Shown here: in pieces, positions 18,185 through 26,919 of the stretch
How the letters are laid out: each line of letters begins with the position of its first letter
How positions within the stretch are numbered: position 1 is the first letter of the stretch
Origin: Thiofilum flexile DSM 14609
Lineage (GTDB): Bacteria > Pseudomonadota > Gammaproteobacteria > Thiotrichales > Thiotrichaceae
Reading direction: 5' to 3'
Assembly: GCF_000380185.1 (NCBI RefSeq)
Contig: NZ_KB904752.1
Coordinates: 1 to 64,000 of the forward strand
Length of the DNA stretch: 64,000 nt
The notes under the pieces: model-generated
The model's input: only the letters and a program-made list of their open reading frames with translations
The model's database searches: none
What the model was told of the DNA's origin: nothing
Position numbers and translations under genes: made by a program

Positions 18185-20266
18185 ATGGCAAAAGTTACCA
18201 AAACCTTTCAATACGGCAATCATACAGTAACCTTAGAAACGGGTGAGATCGCGCGTCAAGCGACTAGTACCATTATGGTGAATATGGATGACACCATTGT
18301 CATGGTCGCTGTAGTTGCGAAAAAAGACGCAGACCCAGGGCGTGATTTCTTCCCCCTTACGGTTAATTATCAAGAAAAATTCTATGCAACAGGTCGCATT
18401 CCGGGCGGATTCTTCAAGCGTGAAGCCCGTCCTACTGAAGAAGAAACCTTAGTAGCTCGTTTAATTGACCGCCCGATTCGTCCACTTTTCCCCGAAGGGT
18501 TTGTGAACGAGATTCAAGTCGTCGCGACGGTGGTGTCATTAAATCCTGAAGCAAGTGCCGATATCGCCGCGATGATTGGTGCTTCAGCAGCACTAAAAGT
18601 AGCAGGCGTACCGTTCCAAGGCCCGATTGGTGCGGCACGGGTAGGTTATATCAATGGTCAATATGTACTGAATCCTACGCCTAAACAATTAGAAACTTCG
18701 GATCTCGATTTAGTCGTAGCAGGCACACAAGATGCCGTGTTGATGGTGGAATCAGAGGCTAAATTATTATCTGAAGAAATCATGCTCGGTGCCGTTATTT
18801 ATGGTCATGAGCAGATGCAAGTCGTTATTCAGGCCATTAATGAACTGGCGGCTGAAGTGGCGAATCCTGTATGGGATTGGGTGGCACCGGCACCAAATGA
18901 AGAGTTAATTCGTCGTCTGTCTGAAACCTGTGAAGATGAATTGGTCGCCGCTTTCCGTGTGGCAGATAAAATGGAACGTCATGCACGAGTCGAAGAGTCT
19001 TATGCGAAAGCCGTTGCGGCGTTAGTGACTCCAGAGGGCAGTACCGTCTCTGAAGAAGATCTGCGTGGTGAGTTTAAAAACTTAGAAAAGAAAGTCGTGC
19101 GTGGCAGTATCCTGTCCGGTAATCCACGTATTGACGGACGTGATTTAGTCACTGTGCGTCCTATCACGGTTCGGGTAGGGGTATTACCACGTGCGCATGG
19201 TTCGGCACTGTTTACCCGTGGCGAAACTCAAGCGTTAGTAGTGACCACTTTAGGTACGGAAAAAGACTCGCAAATCATCGATGCGATTACCGGCGAATAC
19301 CGTGATCCTTTCATGTTCCACTACAACTTCCCCCCCTATAGCGTGGGCGAAACCGGACAAATTGGTTCACCGAAGCGTCGTGAAATTGGTCACGGACGTT
19401 TAGCCAAACGTGGGGTGAAAGCGACCATTCCAGTGATGCAAGATTTCCCCTATGTGATTCGTTGCGTATCTGAAATTACTGAATCGAATGGTTCAAGCTC
19501 GATGGCGAGTGTGTGTGGTAGCTCCCTTGCACTGATGGATGCTGGTGTACCAGTCTCTCAACCCGTGGCAGGTATTGCGATGGGTTTGATTAAAGAAGGT
19601 AATGACTACGCCGTATTAAGCGATATTCTAGGTGATGAAGATCATCTAGGTGATATGGATTTTAAAGTCGCTGGTTCACGTAATGGTATTACCGCCTTAC
19701 AAATGGATATTAAAATCCAAGGTATTACCCGTGAAATTATGGCGAAAGCACTAGAGCAAGCCAAAGGTGGACGTTTATTTATCTTAGGTGAAATGGAAAA
19801 AGTTATTTCTGCACCGCGTGATGAATTATCCGAATATGCGCCACGCTATGTCACCATGAAAATTAATCCGGAAAAAATCCGTGAGGTCATTGGTAAAGGT
19901 GGCGAAACGATTCGTTCCATTACCGAAGAAACTGGCACTACAATTGATATTAGTGACGATGGCTTTATTAAAATTGCCGCTGTCGATGCAAAAGCTGCCT
20001 ATGAAGCTCGTAGTCGAATTGAGGCCATTACTGCTGAAGTGGAGTTGAATAAAGTTTATACCGGTAAAGTTGCTCGCATTATGGATTTTGGTGCCTTTGT
20101 TACCATTCTACCGGGTAAAGATGGCTTATTACATATTTCACAAATTAGCCAAGAGCGTGTGAATAATGTAACGGATTTTGTTAATGTCGGTGATGTGGTT
20201 AAAGTTAAAGTCATTGAAATTGATAAGCAAGGCCGTATGCGTTTAAGCATGAAAGAAGCTATGTAA
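18185..20266 (+). CDS. pnp: Polyribonucleotide nucleotidyltransferase (PNPase)
   Basis: This 693-aa enzyme is the phosphorolytic 3'-5' exoribonuclease of the degradosome, with the usual family length. It has two RNase PH-like cores (about 1-220 and 310-540, the second with [10 protein letters not shown] and the active-site region [16 protein letters not shown]), an all-alpha linker, a KH domain (about 553-615, with the [10 protein letters not shown] loop) and an S1 domain (about 620-690, [16 protein letters not shown]). All catalytic regions look intact. It lies downstream of rpsO, the conserved gammaproteobacterial order, behind the leader stem described above. Confidence 0.98.
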   Translation: MAKVTKTFQYGNHTVTLETGEIARQATSTIMVNMDDTIVMVAVVAKKDADPGRDFFPLTVNYQEKFYATGRIPGGFFKREARPTEEETLVARLIDRPIRPLFPEGFVNEIQVVATVVSLNPEASADIAAMIGASAALKVAGVPFQGPIGAARVGYINGQYVLNPTPKQLETSDLDLVVAGTQDAVLMVESEAKLLSEEIMLGAVIYGHEQMQVVIQAINELAAEVANPVWDWVAPAPNEELIRRLSETCEDELVAAFRVADKMERHARVEESYAKAVAALVTPEGSTVSEEDLRGEFKNLEKKVVRGSILSGNPRIDGRDLVTVRPITVRVGVLPRAHGSALFTRGETQALVVTTLGTEKDSQIIDAITGEYRDPFMFHYNFPPYSVGETGQIGSPKRREIGHGRLAKRGVKATIPVMQDFPYVIRCVSEITESNGSSSMASVCGSSLALMDAGVPVSQPVAGIAMGLIKEGNDYAVLSDILGDEDHLGDMDFKVAGSRNGITALQMDIKIQGITREIMAKALEQAKGGRLFILGEMEKVISAPRDELSEYAPRYVTMKINPEKIREVIGKGGETIRSITEETGTTIDISDDGFIKIAAVDAKAAYEARSRIEAITAEVELNKVYTGKVARIMDFGAFVTILPGKDGLLHISQISQERVNNVTDFVNVGDVVKVKVIEIDKQGRMRLSMKEAM

Positions 20267-20290
20267 GCACTCATATTGCTTATAATTTGC

Positions 20291-20325
20291 AACAAAAAGA
20301 CCCCTAGTGGGTCTTTTTGTTTTTG
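20291..20325 (+). terminator. pnp terminator
   Basis: AACAAAAAGACCC pairs with GGGTCTTTTTGTT across the loop CTAGT, followed by more T residues, about 25 bases after the pnp stop codon. Because the stem is A/T-symmetric it may also act on the minus strand for the glycosyltransferase gene ending at 20427. Confidence 0.9.
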
Positions 20326-20426
20326 AGGAGGATAATGCTGTAGGTTCAAATGGAACGATTAAAGGTTAGGTTAATTATGACCGTTCATACAGAATTATTC
20401 GTCGAGTTACCCCATTACAGTTAAAG

Positions 20427-21830
20427 TTAAATCTCTTCTAGTTCAGGTGCTACAGGTTTTGATACCTTTTGAGTTGAAGTAATATTAGGAATAGAGGGAA
20501 TAATGGGTGCAATGAGAGTAGGTTTAACGGCTAAAATCCTGATAAAATCATCTTTTTTGCCATGATCAGCCCCTTGGCGAGAACCCCAAACGCCTACTTT
20601 ATGCTGAGTCATTAAAGCCCAGACCCGAATAAACTGAGCATAGGTAACGACTAAGGCAAAAGCAGGTAATATACGCCAGTCGCGTTTATATTTATGTAAA
20701 TGAGGGTATTGGCGTATTGCTATGGTTAACATCATACCGACTAGAGCTATTACAAGCGCTTGTATAACTGGTCGATGTGAATCACCTGATAAAATATGAT
20801 AAGGCCAATAAATAGCGATCATACCGACGGTAAATAGCGCAATTAGAATATCCGTCCAATAAACAAAAAATGCAAACGGATAACGATGTAACCAACGTGA
20901 GCGTAAGGTATACCCCTGACTAGTGCGTCCCCACCGCACCCACATTTTAAAAGTCTTTTTAAAAGTGGCGGGGGCGGAAGTCGTAATAACCGCTTCAGGG
21001 ACTAATACAGTTTTATAACCGGCTTCGAGAATAAAATTAGTAATAACCCGGTCATCACCGGCAATACAACTACGGCGCATAAAACCAAAATAACTAAAGG
21101 TATCATTCACTAATTCATCCATACGATGTTCAATTAATGAGGTTTTTGCAGCATACATTCTACCGGGTAAACAGGCTATTTGACCAAATAAACTAGCTGC
21201 TGCCATAGAGGAGTTAAGGCGAGCATCTTCCAGCCAAAAACTAATGCGTTCGCTTAAAGTGCGTGGATTATGTACGAGTTGTGCAGTGGTAACGCCTCCT
21301 ATCATGGGATCAGAAAAAGGAGAGAGTAAGTTTAAAACCACTTGATCATCTTTAGGAATGGTATCAGAATCTAAAAAGATGGTAATATCATAAAGAATGT
21401 CACGCTTACGAGCTTCTTTTAATAAAGCACGTAGATTTTTACGCTTATTACGAGCATCTGTACCTAATACGACATCCGCATATTGATGAGCAATCTTATA
21501 TTGTTCTGAGTCAAAATCATCATTTTGCCAGCCATCAATAATGGCGATAATCGCAAATTTCTCACAGCCTACCTCTAAAGCATGGCGAGTTTTAGCAATA
21601 CATTGCTCTAGTATAATAGGATCTTCTTTATAGATGGTCAAAACTACTGTGGCATTTTTTTTAGTCAGTGGGTAGTTCTGAATAAGCTTCCTTTTCTTTA
21701 GCTGGTAAAAAACTCCGGCTAATAACATTCGAGGTAGCATAGCTACCCACACAAAAATTACATAGAATTCAAATAAAAACCATTGATTAGTATGCCATGT
21801 AATATTAAAGAGGTAGATAAGCTCAAGCAT
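20427..21830 (-). CDS. Membrane glycosyltransferase family 2 (hyaluronan/chitin synthase-like)
   Basis: The 467-aa protein has N-terminal membrane helices (about 5-40), a cytoplasmic GT2 domain (about 55-310) and three or four C-terminal membrane segments (about 318-420). The GT-A motifs are present: VVLTIYKED, FLDSDT (DXD), AGDDR (the acid before the acceptor site) and WVRWGRTSQGY, which stands where processive synthases carry Q/RxxRW. It probably polymerises a UDP- or GDP-sugar and extrudes the chain. It follows the secreted GH26-like gene by 141 bases on the same strand, so the pair likely makes and trims an exopolysaccharide. The sugar cannot be told from sequence. A short proline-rich tail ends the protein. 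Confidence 0.85.
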   Translation of the reverse strand: MLELIYLFNITWHTNQWFLFEFYVIFVWVAMLPRMLLAGVFYQLKKRKLIQNYPLTKKNATVVLTIYKEDPIILEQCIAKTRHALEVGCEKFAIIAIIDGWQNDDFDSEQYKIAHQYADVVLGTDARNKRKNLRALLKEARKRDILYDITIFLDSDTIPKDDQVVLNLLSPFSDPMIGGVTTAQLVHNPRTLSERISFWLEDARLNSSMAAASLFGQIACLPGRMYAAKTSLIEHRMDELVNDTFSYFGFMRRSCIAGDDRVITNFILEAGYKTVLVPEAVITTSAPATFKKTFKMWVRWGRTSQGYTLRSRWLHRYPFAFFVYWTDILIALFTVGMIAIYWPYHILSGDSHRPVIQALVIALVGMMLTIAIRQYPHLHKYKRDWRILPAFALVVTYAQFIRVWALMTQHKVGVWGSRQGADHGKKDDFIRILAVKPTLIAPIIPSIPNITSTQKVSKPVAPELEEI

Positions 21831-21971
21831 AATGATAGTCTTATGTTTATTAGTTAATTGACACAGTTATTCCTAATAAGCTATTTATGAGTAGCTTATT
21901 GTCCAAGTGCTAAATTTTATCTTTAATAGGGGCGTGTTTTAATACTTTATATTAATTAGATCTTATTATAG

Positions 21972-23663
21972 TTACTGAGACCAATTACCACCAAAACTAC
22001 TTTCGACACCTATGTATACTTGGTTTTCAGCGCTGCGACCAATCAGTGTATTGCGATCATAAATTTCAGGGGTTTTACCTAAATATTCGATACGTCCAAC
22101 GCCCGTAAATACGCACGTTTTACCCCATTGCTCGGCACTTTCTTGGCAAAAACGTACATCGGCTTTGGCACTCACTTGATTATTCCACCATTGATTATTA
22201 TTGGAGGAGACAACACCACCTACGGTGAATTGTGGGCCAAAGCTTTTACCATTACCTAAATCCCAGATAACCGCTTGATTAGCATTAGCACGAATACGCG
22301 AGCCTATATAACCAAATTGATCACCCGTTACGGTATTGAGTGCAGGGTTTTCTGTTTCAGTCATGAAATGTTCCGCCCGCATATAAACCGACCAAGGTGT
22401 GGAGGGCTGACCACAGGTCGGCTCTTGTACGGTTCTTTTAATTTTTTTCATTTTCTTAGGCGGCGGACAAGTACCTGTACGAGTGGTTTTAATCGCTTTA
22501 GTTCTATTTAAAGTAGTAGGTGTCTCATCTGCGACATCAACCGTAATCAGTTCATCTACTATTTCCTCTCCTGCTGCTAATTCAACTCGATTATTATGAG
22601 CTTGCACAGCCTGTGTTTTAGTGACTCTTGTGTTAGTAGCAGCATTGGAATGCTCTTGGCCTTGAGACTCTATTTTATGTTTCCCCGGCGATGATTTTCG
22701 TTTTTTCTTTATAGCATGGCTAGTCGTATGGCTTTTAGCAAAACCGGCGGCTCTAAAATCATCAATAAGCGCTCTAAATTCAGGTTTTTCTTCTTTATAT
22801 AATTGCCAGTTAATCTGCTTGGTATTAGAGGCTAAACCTGGTGCTATAGATTCAAAGAAGAAAGTAACGTGTTCCACACGAGTAAATTCATCTTGAATGG
22901 CATTTAGCATATCGCGATACCATTCAATACGATTAACACCACATTTATCAGTAGTAGCCGTTTCGGCAACGCCAATCGGTTTGCTAGTAATGGTCGTTAG
23001 TTTTTCATAGGCGGGACGAAATTCTTCGGCAAAGGATTTAGCTTTAGTGTGACTAGGTGAGGTACCGCAGCGGTTATAACTTGAAATCGTCACTTGATCT
23101 ACATAATCATCTCCCGCATATAGCTGGGCGAAATCGTTGGTTTTACCATTAGCACTTTTGCGATTGTAATTTTGATCAAAGCGCACTAATCCATCAGCTT
23201 GCTCACGAATTAGGGTCACAATATGTCTAAAAGCAGGGGCGAAGTCTTCAGGTCTATTAGGTTTTTTATAGGCGTGCCAAGCATACCAATCACCATTACC
23301 TTCATAAAGTGGACGAATCGTAATAGGCCGACCATCTTGTTTAATCAGTTGACCCAATTTTCTTAAGTCATCGTCATAATGCCCCTCTAAAATAGCTGCT
23401 AATAAACTGCCCTCTACTTTAGGGATTTTTAAAATAAGCAGAATATCGTAATTACCCCGAAAGCGGTCATAAGGATGCGTTGCAAAGGAGCCTAAAGTCC
23501 AATAAACGGCAGCATGATCCATATTGCCTAATACTTCGGATTCTTGTTCATAGCGGTCTACGCCTTGGGTAGCAGAGAGACCGAGACTCACTTCTCTAGC
23601 CATTGCTATCGGTGTCGTGAGTAAAGAAATACATAGCAGAGAAATAAGTGATAAGAGTTTCAC
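21972..23663 (-). CDS. Secreted GH26-like glycoside hydrolase with C-terminal extra domain
   Basis: The 563-aa protein starts with a clear signal peptide (cleavage near A22, PIAMA/REV). Residues about 25-305 form a TIM-barrel with GH26 marks: IRPLYEGNGDWYAWH carries the acid/base glutamate and PIGVAETATTDKC the likely nucleophile glutamate. GH26 enzymes act on beta-mannan or related beta-glycans and are often found in exopolysaccharide loci. Residues about 310-400 form a lysine-rich low-complexity linker. The final 150 residues (SVYMRAEHFMTE onward, ending GGNWSQ) look like a beta-rich domain, perhaps outer-membrane-associated. It is upstream of and collinear with the GT2 synthase. The substrate is not determinable. 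Confidence 0.75.
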   Translation of the reverse strand: MKLLSLISLLCISLLTTPIAMAREVSLGLSATQGVDRYEQESEVLGNMDHAAVYWTLGSFATHPYDRFRGNYDILLILKIPKVEGSLLAAILEGHYDDDLRKLGQLIKQDGRPITIRPLYEGNGDWYAWHAYKKPNRPEDFAPAFRHIVTLIREQADGLVRFDQNYNRKSANGKTNDFAQLYAGDDYVDQVTISSYNRCGTSPSHTKAKSFAEEFRPAYEKLTTITSKPIGVAETATTDKCGVNRIEWYRDMLNAIQDEFTRVEHVTFFFESIAPGLASNTKQINWQLYKEEKPEFRALIDDFRAAGFAKSHTTSHAIKKKRKSSPGKHKIESQGQEHSNAATNTRVTKTQAVQAHNNRVELAAGEEIVDELITVDVADETPTTLNRTKAIKTTRTGTCPPPKKMKKIKRTVQEPTCGQPSTPWSVYMRAEHFMTETENPALNTVTGDQFGYIGSRIRANANQAVIWDLGNGKSFGPQFTVGGVVSSNNNQWWNNQVSAKADVRFCQESAEQWGKTCVFTGVGRIEYLGKTPEIYDRNTLIGRSAENQVYIGVESSFGGNWSQ

Positions 23664-23917
23664 CGCGGTTAACTCCTGTTAATGAGGTAATTAGCCTGAG
23701 CTGGTTATAATTTTTGCGTTATAGCTGTTTGTCGTTAAATGATAACTCTTTTATAGCTAAGGCTATTAAAAATAAGATAAATGGATGGATTTTGTTAAAT
23801 ACTATTTAACTAGATTTGTATTAGAAGAGTGGGATGAGTGTGATATTAGCGCTAGGGTGGTGGCTAATGTTGCAATATTGACACACTGGTTTTAATCACG
23901 TAGCTTTCTCGCCTCCT

Positions 23918-24125
23918 AGGTGCGTCTAGTGGAGGATACATTCCTATCCTTACACGAAAGACGATAAACGGGAAGTTGGTGCGTAATAGTCCACTATTAT
24001 TAAGCCAACGCTGCCCCCGCAACGGTAAATGAGTACGCTATTGCATCAATGTCACTGTGAGTAGTCATGGGAAGACGCAATAGGGAATTTAGCTATTCCA
24101 CTCATAAGCCCGGATACCGGCCTAA
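23918..24125 (+). ncRNA. Cobalamin (adenosylcobalamin-type) riboswitch
   Basis: The conserved elements occur in order. GGTGCGTC is near 23919, GGGAAGTTGGTG follows, then CTGCCCCCGCAACGGTAA (the B12-box region, about 24030-24050), CACTG, GGGAAGACGC, and AAGCCCGGATACCGGCC closing near 24122. It ends about 80 bases before the btuB start, so it is set to shut off the B12 receptor and adenosyltransferase genes when cobalamin is plentiful. Confidence 0.93.
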
Positions 24126-24203
24126 GATTCTTGAGTTCTGTTATTGAGCTTGTTCTTTTTTTACCTTGTTACTGCGCGGTGGGCGCGGTAGTTGGATAGC
24201 CTT

Positions 24204-26054
24204 ATGAAAACCCCTTTAAGTGCCGCTGTGAGCGGTTTTATTATTTTATTTCCCCTGACTTTACCCAGTTTTGCCGCTGATCAGCCCTTAGAGATTGTCA
24301 TTACCGCTGGGCGTAAATCCCAGCCTATTAAAGACACCTTAGCGCCTGTTACAGTGATTACCCGTGAGGATATTAAACGTTGGCAAGTTACTGATGTAGT
24401 GGATGTACTGCGGCGTGTACCAAGTTTAAACGTAGTCAATCAAGGGGGGGCGGGCAAATTAACCACTATTAATCTACGCGGTAGCAATGCGAATCAGGTC
24501 TTAGTGTTAGTCGACGGAGCAAAAGTGGGTTCTGCTACAACGGGATTAACCGCCTTTGAATTTTTACCCTTAGATCAGATTGAACGTATTGAAGTAGTGC
24601 GTGGGCCGCGTTCAAGCCTATATGGTTCAGAGGCCATTGGGGGGGTGATTCAGATTTTTACCCGTCGCGATAGTGCGCGGGGATTTAAACCGAGTGCCAG
24701 TATGGCGGTGGGTACAGACAATACCCGTCAGGTGAATGTCAATCTGGCAGGCGGCAATGGTCGTAGTTGGTTTAATGCTAATGCAGGCTATGAAAAGACT
24801 GATGGTATTAATGCCTTGGCCTTAAATTGGGATGGCACGCCAAATACTGAAACTGATAAAGACGGTTTTGAGAGCCAAAATCTGTCGCTGCGTACGGGGC
24901 ATCGCTTTAATAATGGTGCTACCGTAGAAATGAGCGCATTACGAGCGCAAGGTGAGAATCAATTTGATGGTACAGTGAGTGATCGCGAGGAGTTTGTCCA
25001 ACAAGTATTGAGTGCTAAGGGCAATGTGCCCCTCAGTTTACGTACCCAACTAGCCTTGCAATTAAGCCAAACTCGTGATGAGCGCGATAGCTTTCAAGGA
25101 GTGGTATTTAGTAATCGGTTTGATACCCAACGCAACAATGCGACGGTGCAGCTTAATTCCCAGCTTACCGAGCGCGATCAACTGACCTTAGGTTTAGACG
25201 ATCAAACTGATAAGGTTGATAGCACAACGGCTTTCACCGTTACGAAACGGAATAATCAGGGGTATTTTTTAGGCTATCAAAAGAAATTAGGGAAGACTCA
25301 GCTCGATACAGCATTACGTTACGATGATAATGAGCAATTTGGCAGTGCTAAAACAGGAAGTATCGGAGTAGGCCGCGCATTAACGGCGAATACACGAGCG
25401 ACTTTAACCTATGGGACGGCCTTTAAAGCCCCCACTTTTAATGACCTTTATTTTCCTAATAGTTTTGGCTTTAGTGGCAATCCTAATTTAAACCCCGAAA
25501 AGGCACGTAATATTGAGTTAGGCTTACAAGGTAATCTTGCCCATGGTAATTGGTATGCTCAGGCTTTTCACAATAATATTAAAGACCTAATTAACTATGA
25601 ATATGATAGTAATACGGGCTTAGGCACAATGAATAATGTGGATAAGGCGAAAATAAAAGGCATAGAGTTAGGTTTTAATCAATCTCGTGGAGCTTGGCAA
25701 AGTAATATTAGTGCGACTTATCAGCAGCCTAAGAGTGCGTCCGGTTCAACGGATGGAAAGTGGCTTGTACGCCGTCCGCAAACTCAATTGAAATTGGATC
25801 TTGACCGCAGTGTGGGGCGTGGCTCCGTCGGTGCTAGTCTGCAAGCGTTTGGCAAGCGTTATGAGGATACTGCGAATACGCAAAAATTGGGTGGGTATGC
25901 CACAGTGGATTTACGCGCCCAGTACCCCATTGGTAAAGCAGTTACTGTAGGCGTTAAAATAGGTAATGTATTGGATAAACACTACGAGACAGCGCGAGGG
26001 TATAATCAACTAGGTCGAAATGGCTTAGTGACCTTAAACTATACACCTAAATAA
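24204..26054 (+). CDS. btuB: TonB-dependent vitamin B12 receptor
   Basis: I use the ATG at 24204 (MKTPLSAAVSG), giving 617 aa. An upstream in-frame TTG at 24192 adds only four residues. A signal peptide ends near SFA/ADQP, followed by the TonB box EIVITA. The plug domain (about 35-150) has VTREDIKRWQVTDVVDVLRRVPSLNV and RVEVVRGP-type text (IERIEVVRGPRSSLYGSEAIGGVIQI). A 22-strand barrel follows and ends in NYTPK rather than a terminal aromatic residue. Its place behind a cobalamin riboswitch and before cobO makes B12 the expected ligand. Confidence 0.92.
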   Translation: MKTPLSAAVSGFIILFPLTLPSFAADQPLEIVITAGRKSQPIKDTLAPVTVITREDIKRWQVTDVVDVLRRVPSLNVVNQGGAGKLTTINLRGSNANQVLVLVDGAKVGSATTGLTAFEFLPLDQIERIEVVRGPRSSLYGSEAIGGVIQIFTRRDSARGFKPSASMAVGTDNTRQVNVNLAGGNGRSWFNANAGYEKTDGINALALNWDGTPNTETDKDGFESQNLSLRTGHRFNNGATVEMSALRAQGENQFDGTVSDREEFVQQVLSAKGNVPLSLRTQLALQLSQTRDERDSFQGVVFSNRFDTQRNNATVQLNSQLTERDQLTLGLDDQTDKVDSTTAFTVTKRNNQGYFLGYQKKLGKTQLDTALRYDDNEQFGSAKTGSIGVGRALTANTRATLTYGTAFKAPTFNDLYFPNSFGFSGNPNLNPEKARNIELGLQGNLAHGNWYAQAFHNNIKDLINYEYDSNTGLGTMNNVDKAKIKGIELGFNQSRGAWQSNISATYQQPKSASGSTDGKWLVRRPQTQLKLDLDRSVGRGSVGASLQAFGKRYEDTANTQKLGGYATVDLRAQYPIGKAVTVGVKIGNVLDKHYETARGYNQLGRNGLVTLNYTPK

Positions 26055-26081
26055 TTTTAGCATTTAAGGTAAGGGGTGATC

Positions 26082-26687
26082 ATGTCCGAGACGGAGTTGA
26101 ACAATCGTCATAAAGAACGTATGGCGAAGAAAAAGGCTTTAATCGATGCCAGTATTGCGAGTGCTACTAAGCAAAAAGGTTTGCTCATAGTATTAACAGG
26201 TAATGGTAAAGGTAAGTCGAGTTCTGCTTTTGGCATGGTCGCCCGTGCCTTAGGGCATGGGATGAAGGTGGGGGTGGCGCAGTTTATTAAAGCGCGTACC
26301 GATACAGGGGAGGAGGCGTTTTTTAGTCGGCAACCTCAGGTCGATTGGCAGGTGTTGGGTGATGGCTTTACTTGGGATACACAGGATCGCAACCAAGATA
26401 TTGCTACGGCTGAGCGTGGTTGGCGGGTAGCACAGCAGATGCTAACAGATGCTTCGTATCACGTAGTGGTGTTAGATGAGCTGACTTATCTACTGAATTA
26501 TCAGTATTTAGACAGTGATGTAGTGTTGAATAACCTTATTAACCGTCCGCCTATGCAGCATGTGATCGTGACCGGACGAGCGGCAAGTGAGGCGTTATGT
26601 GCATTAGCTGATACGGTGTCTGAGATACAGGATATTAAACATGCTTATCGAGATGGCATACAGGCTCAGTTAGGGATTGATCTGTAG
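26082..26687 (+). CDS. cobO: Cob(I)yrinic acid a,c-diamide adenosyltransferase
   Basis: The 201-aa CobO/BtuR-type enzyme transfers the adenosyl group of ATP to cobalt to form adenosylcobalamin. The P-loop is TGNGKGKSSSAFG (about 42-54). VVVLDELTYLLNY is the Walker B-like segment, and VIVTGRAASEAL is the conserved late motif. The ATG at 26082 has AAGGGG six bases upstream, which beats the GTG at 26076 lying inside that Shine-Dalgarno sequence. It is 27 bases after btuB and shares its riboswitch control. A weak hairpin followed by TTTTTT at 26698-26728 may end the unit. Confidence 0.94.
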   Translation: MSETELNNRHKERMAKKKALIDASIASATKQKGLLIVLTGNGKGKSSSAFGMVARALGHGMKVGVAQFIKARTDTGEEAFFSRQPQVDWQVLGDGFTWDTQDRNQDIATAERGWRVAQQMLTDASYHVVVLDELTYLLNYQYLDSDVVLNNLINRPPMQHVIVTGRAASEALCALADTVSEIQDIKHAYRDGIQAQLGIDL

Positions 26688-26750
26688 TCTAAGTGTACAG
26701 GCTGTTGTGGCAACGGTTCTGCTTTTTTATTTGTTTATGAACCAGATAGA

Positions 26751-26919
26751 TTTTTCTGCATTAAAAACAAGCTTGCTTATAAGTTTTAAATATGGCAATT
26801 TAATAGTAAAAGTGCAGCTTGAATGCAAAATAATTAATTAATATTAAAAACATATCGAAAATCAAAATAAATAGCCTAATGAAAATAATTTAAAATTATA
26901 ACTCTGGGTAAAAAATATT
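26751..26919 (+). promoter_or_regulatory. Leader/promoter region copy A (upstream of giant member 4)
   Basis: This AT-rich segment starts TTTTTCTG.ATTAAAAACAAG and ends CTCTGGGTAAAAAATAT before the ATG. It is closely repeated at 33381-33542 ahead of member 5. The best-kept part (26760-26812) is the probable promoter/regulatory core. I could not fix -35 and -10 boxes with confidence. Confidence 0.55.
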
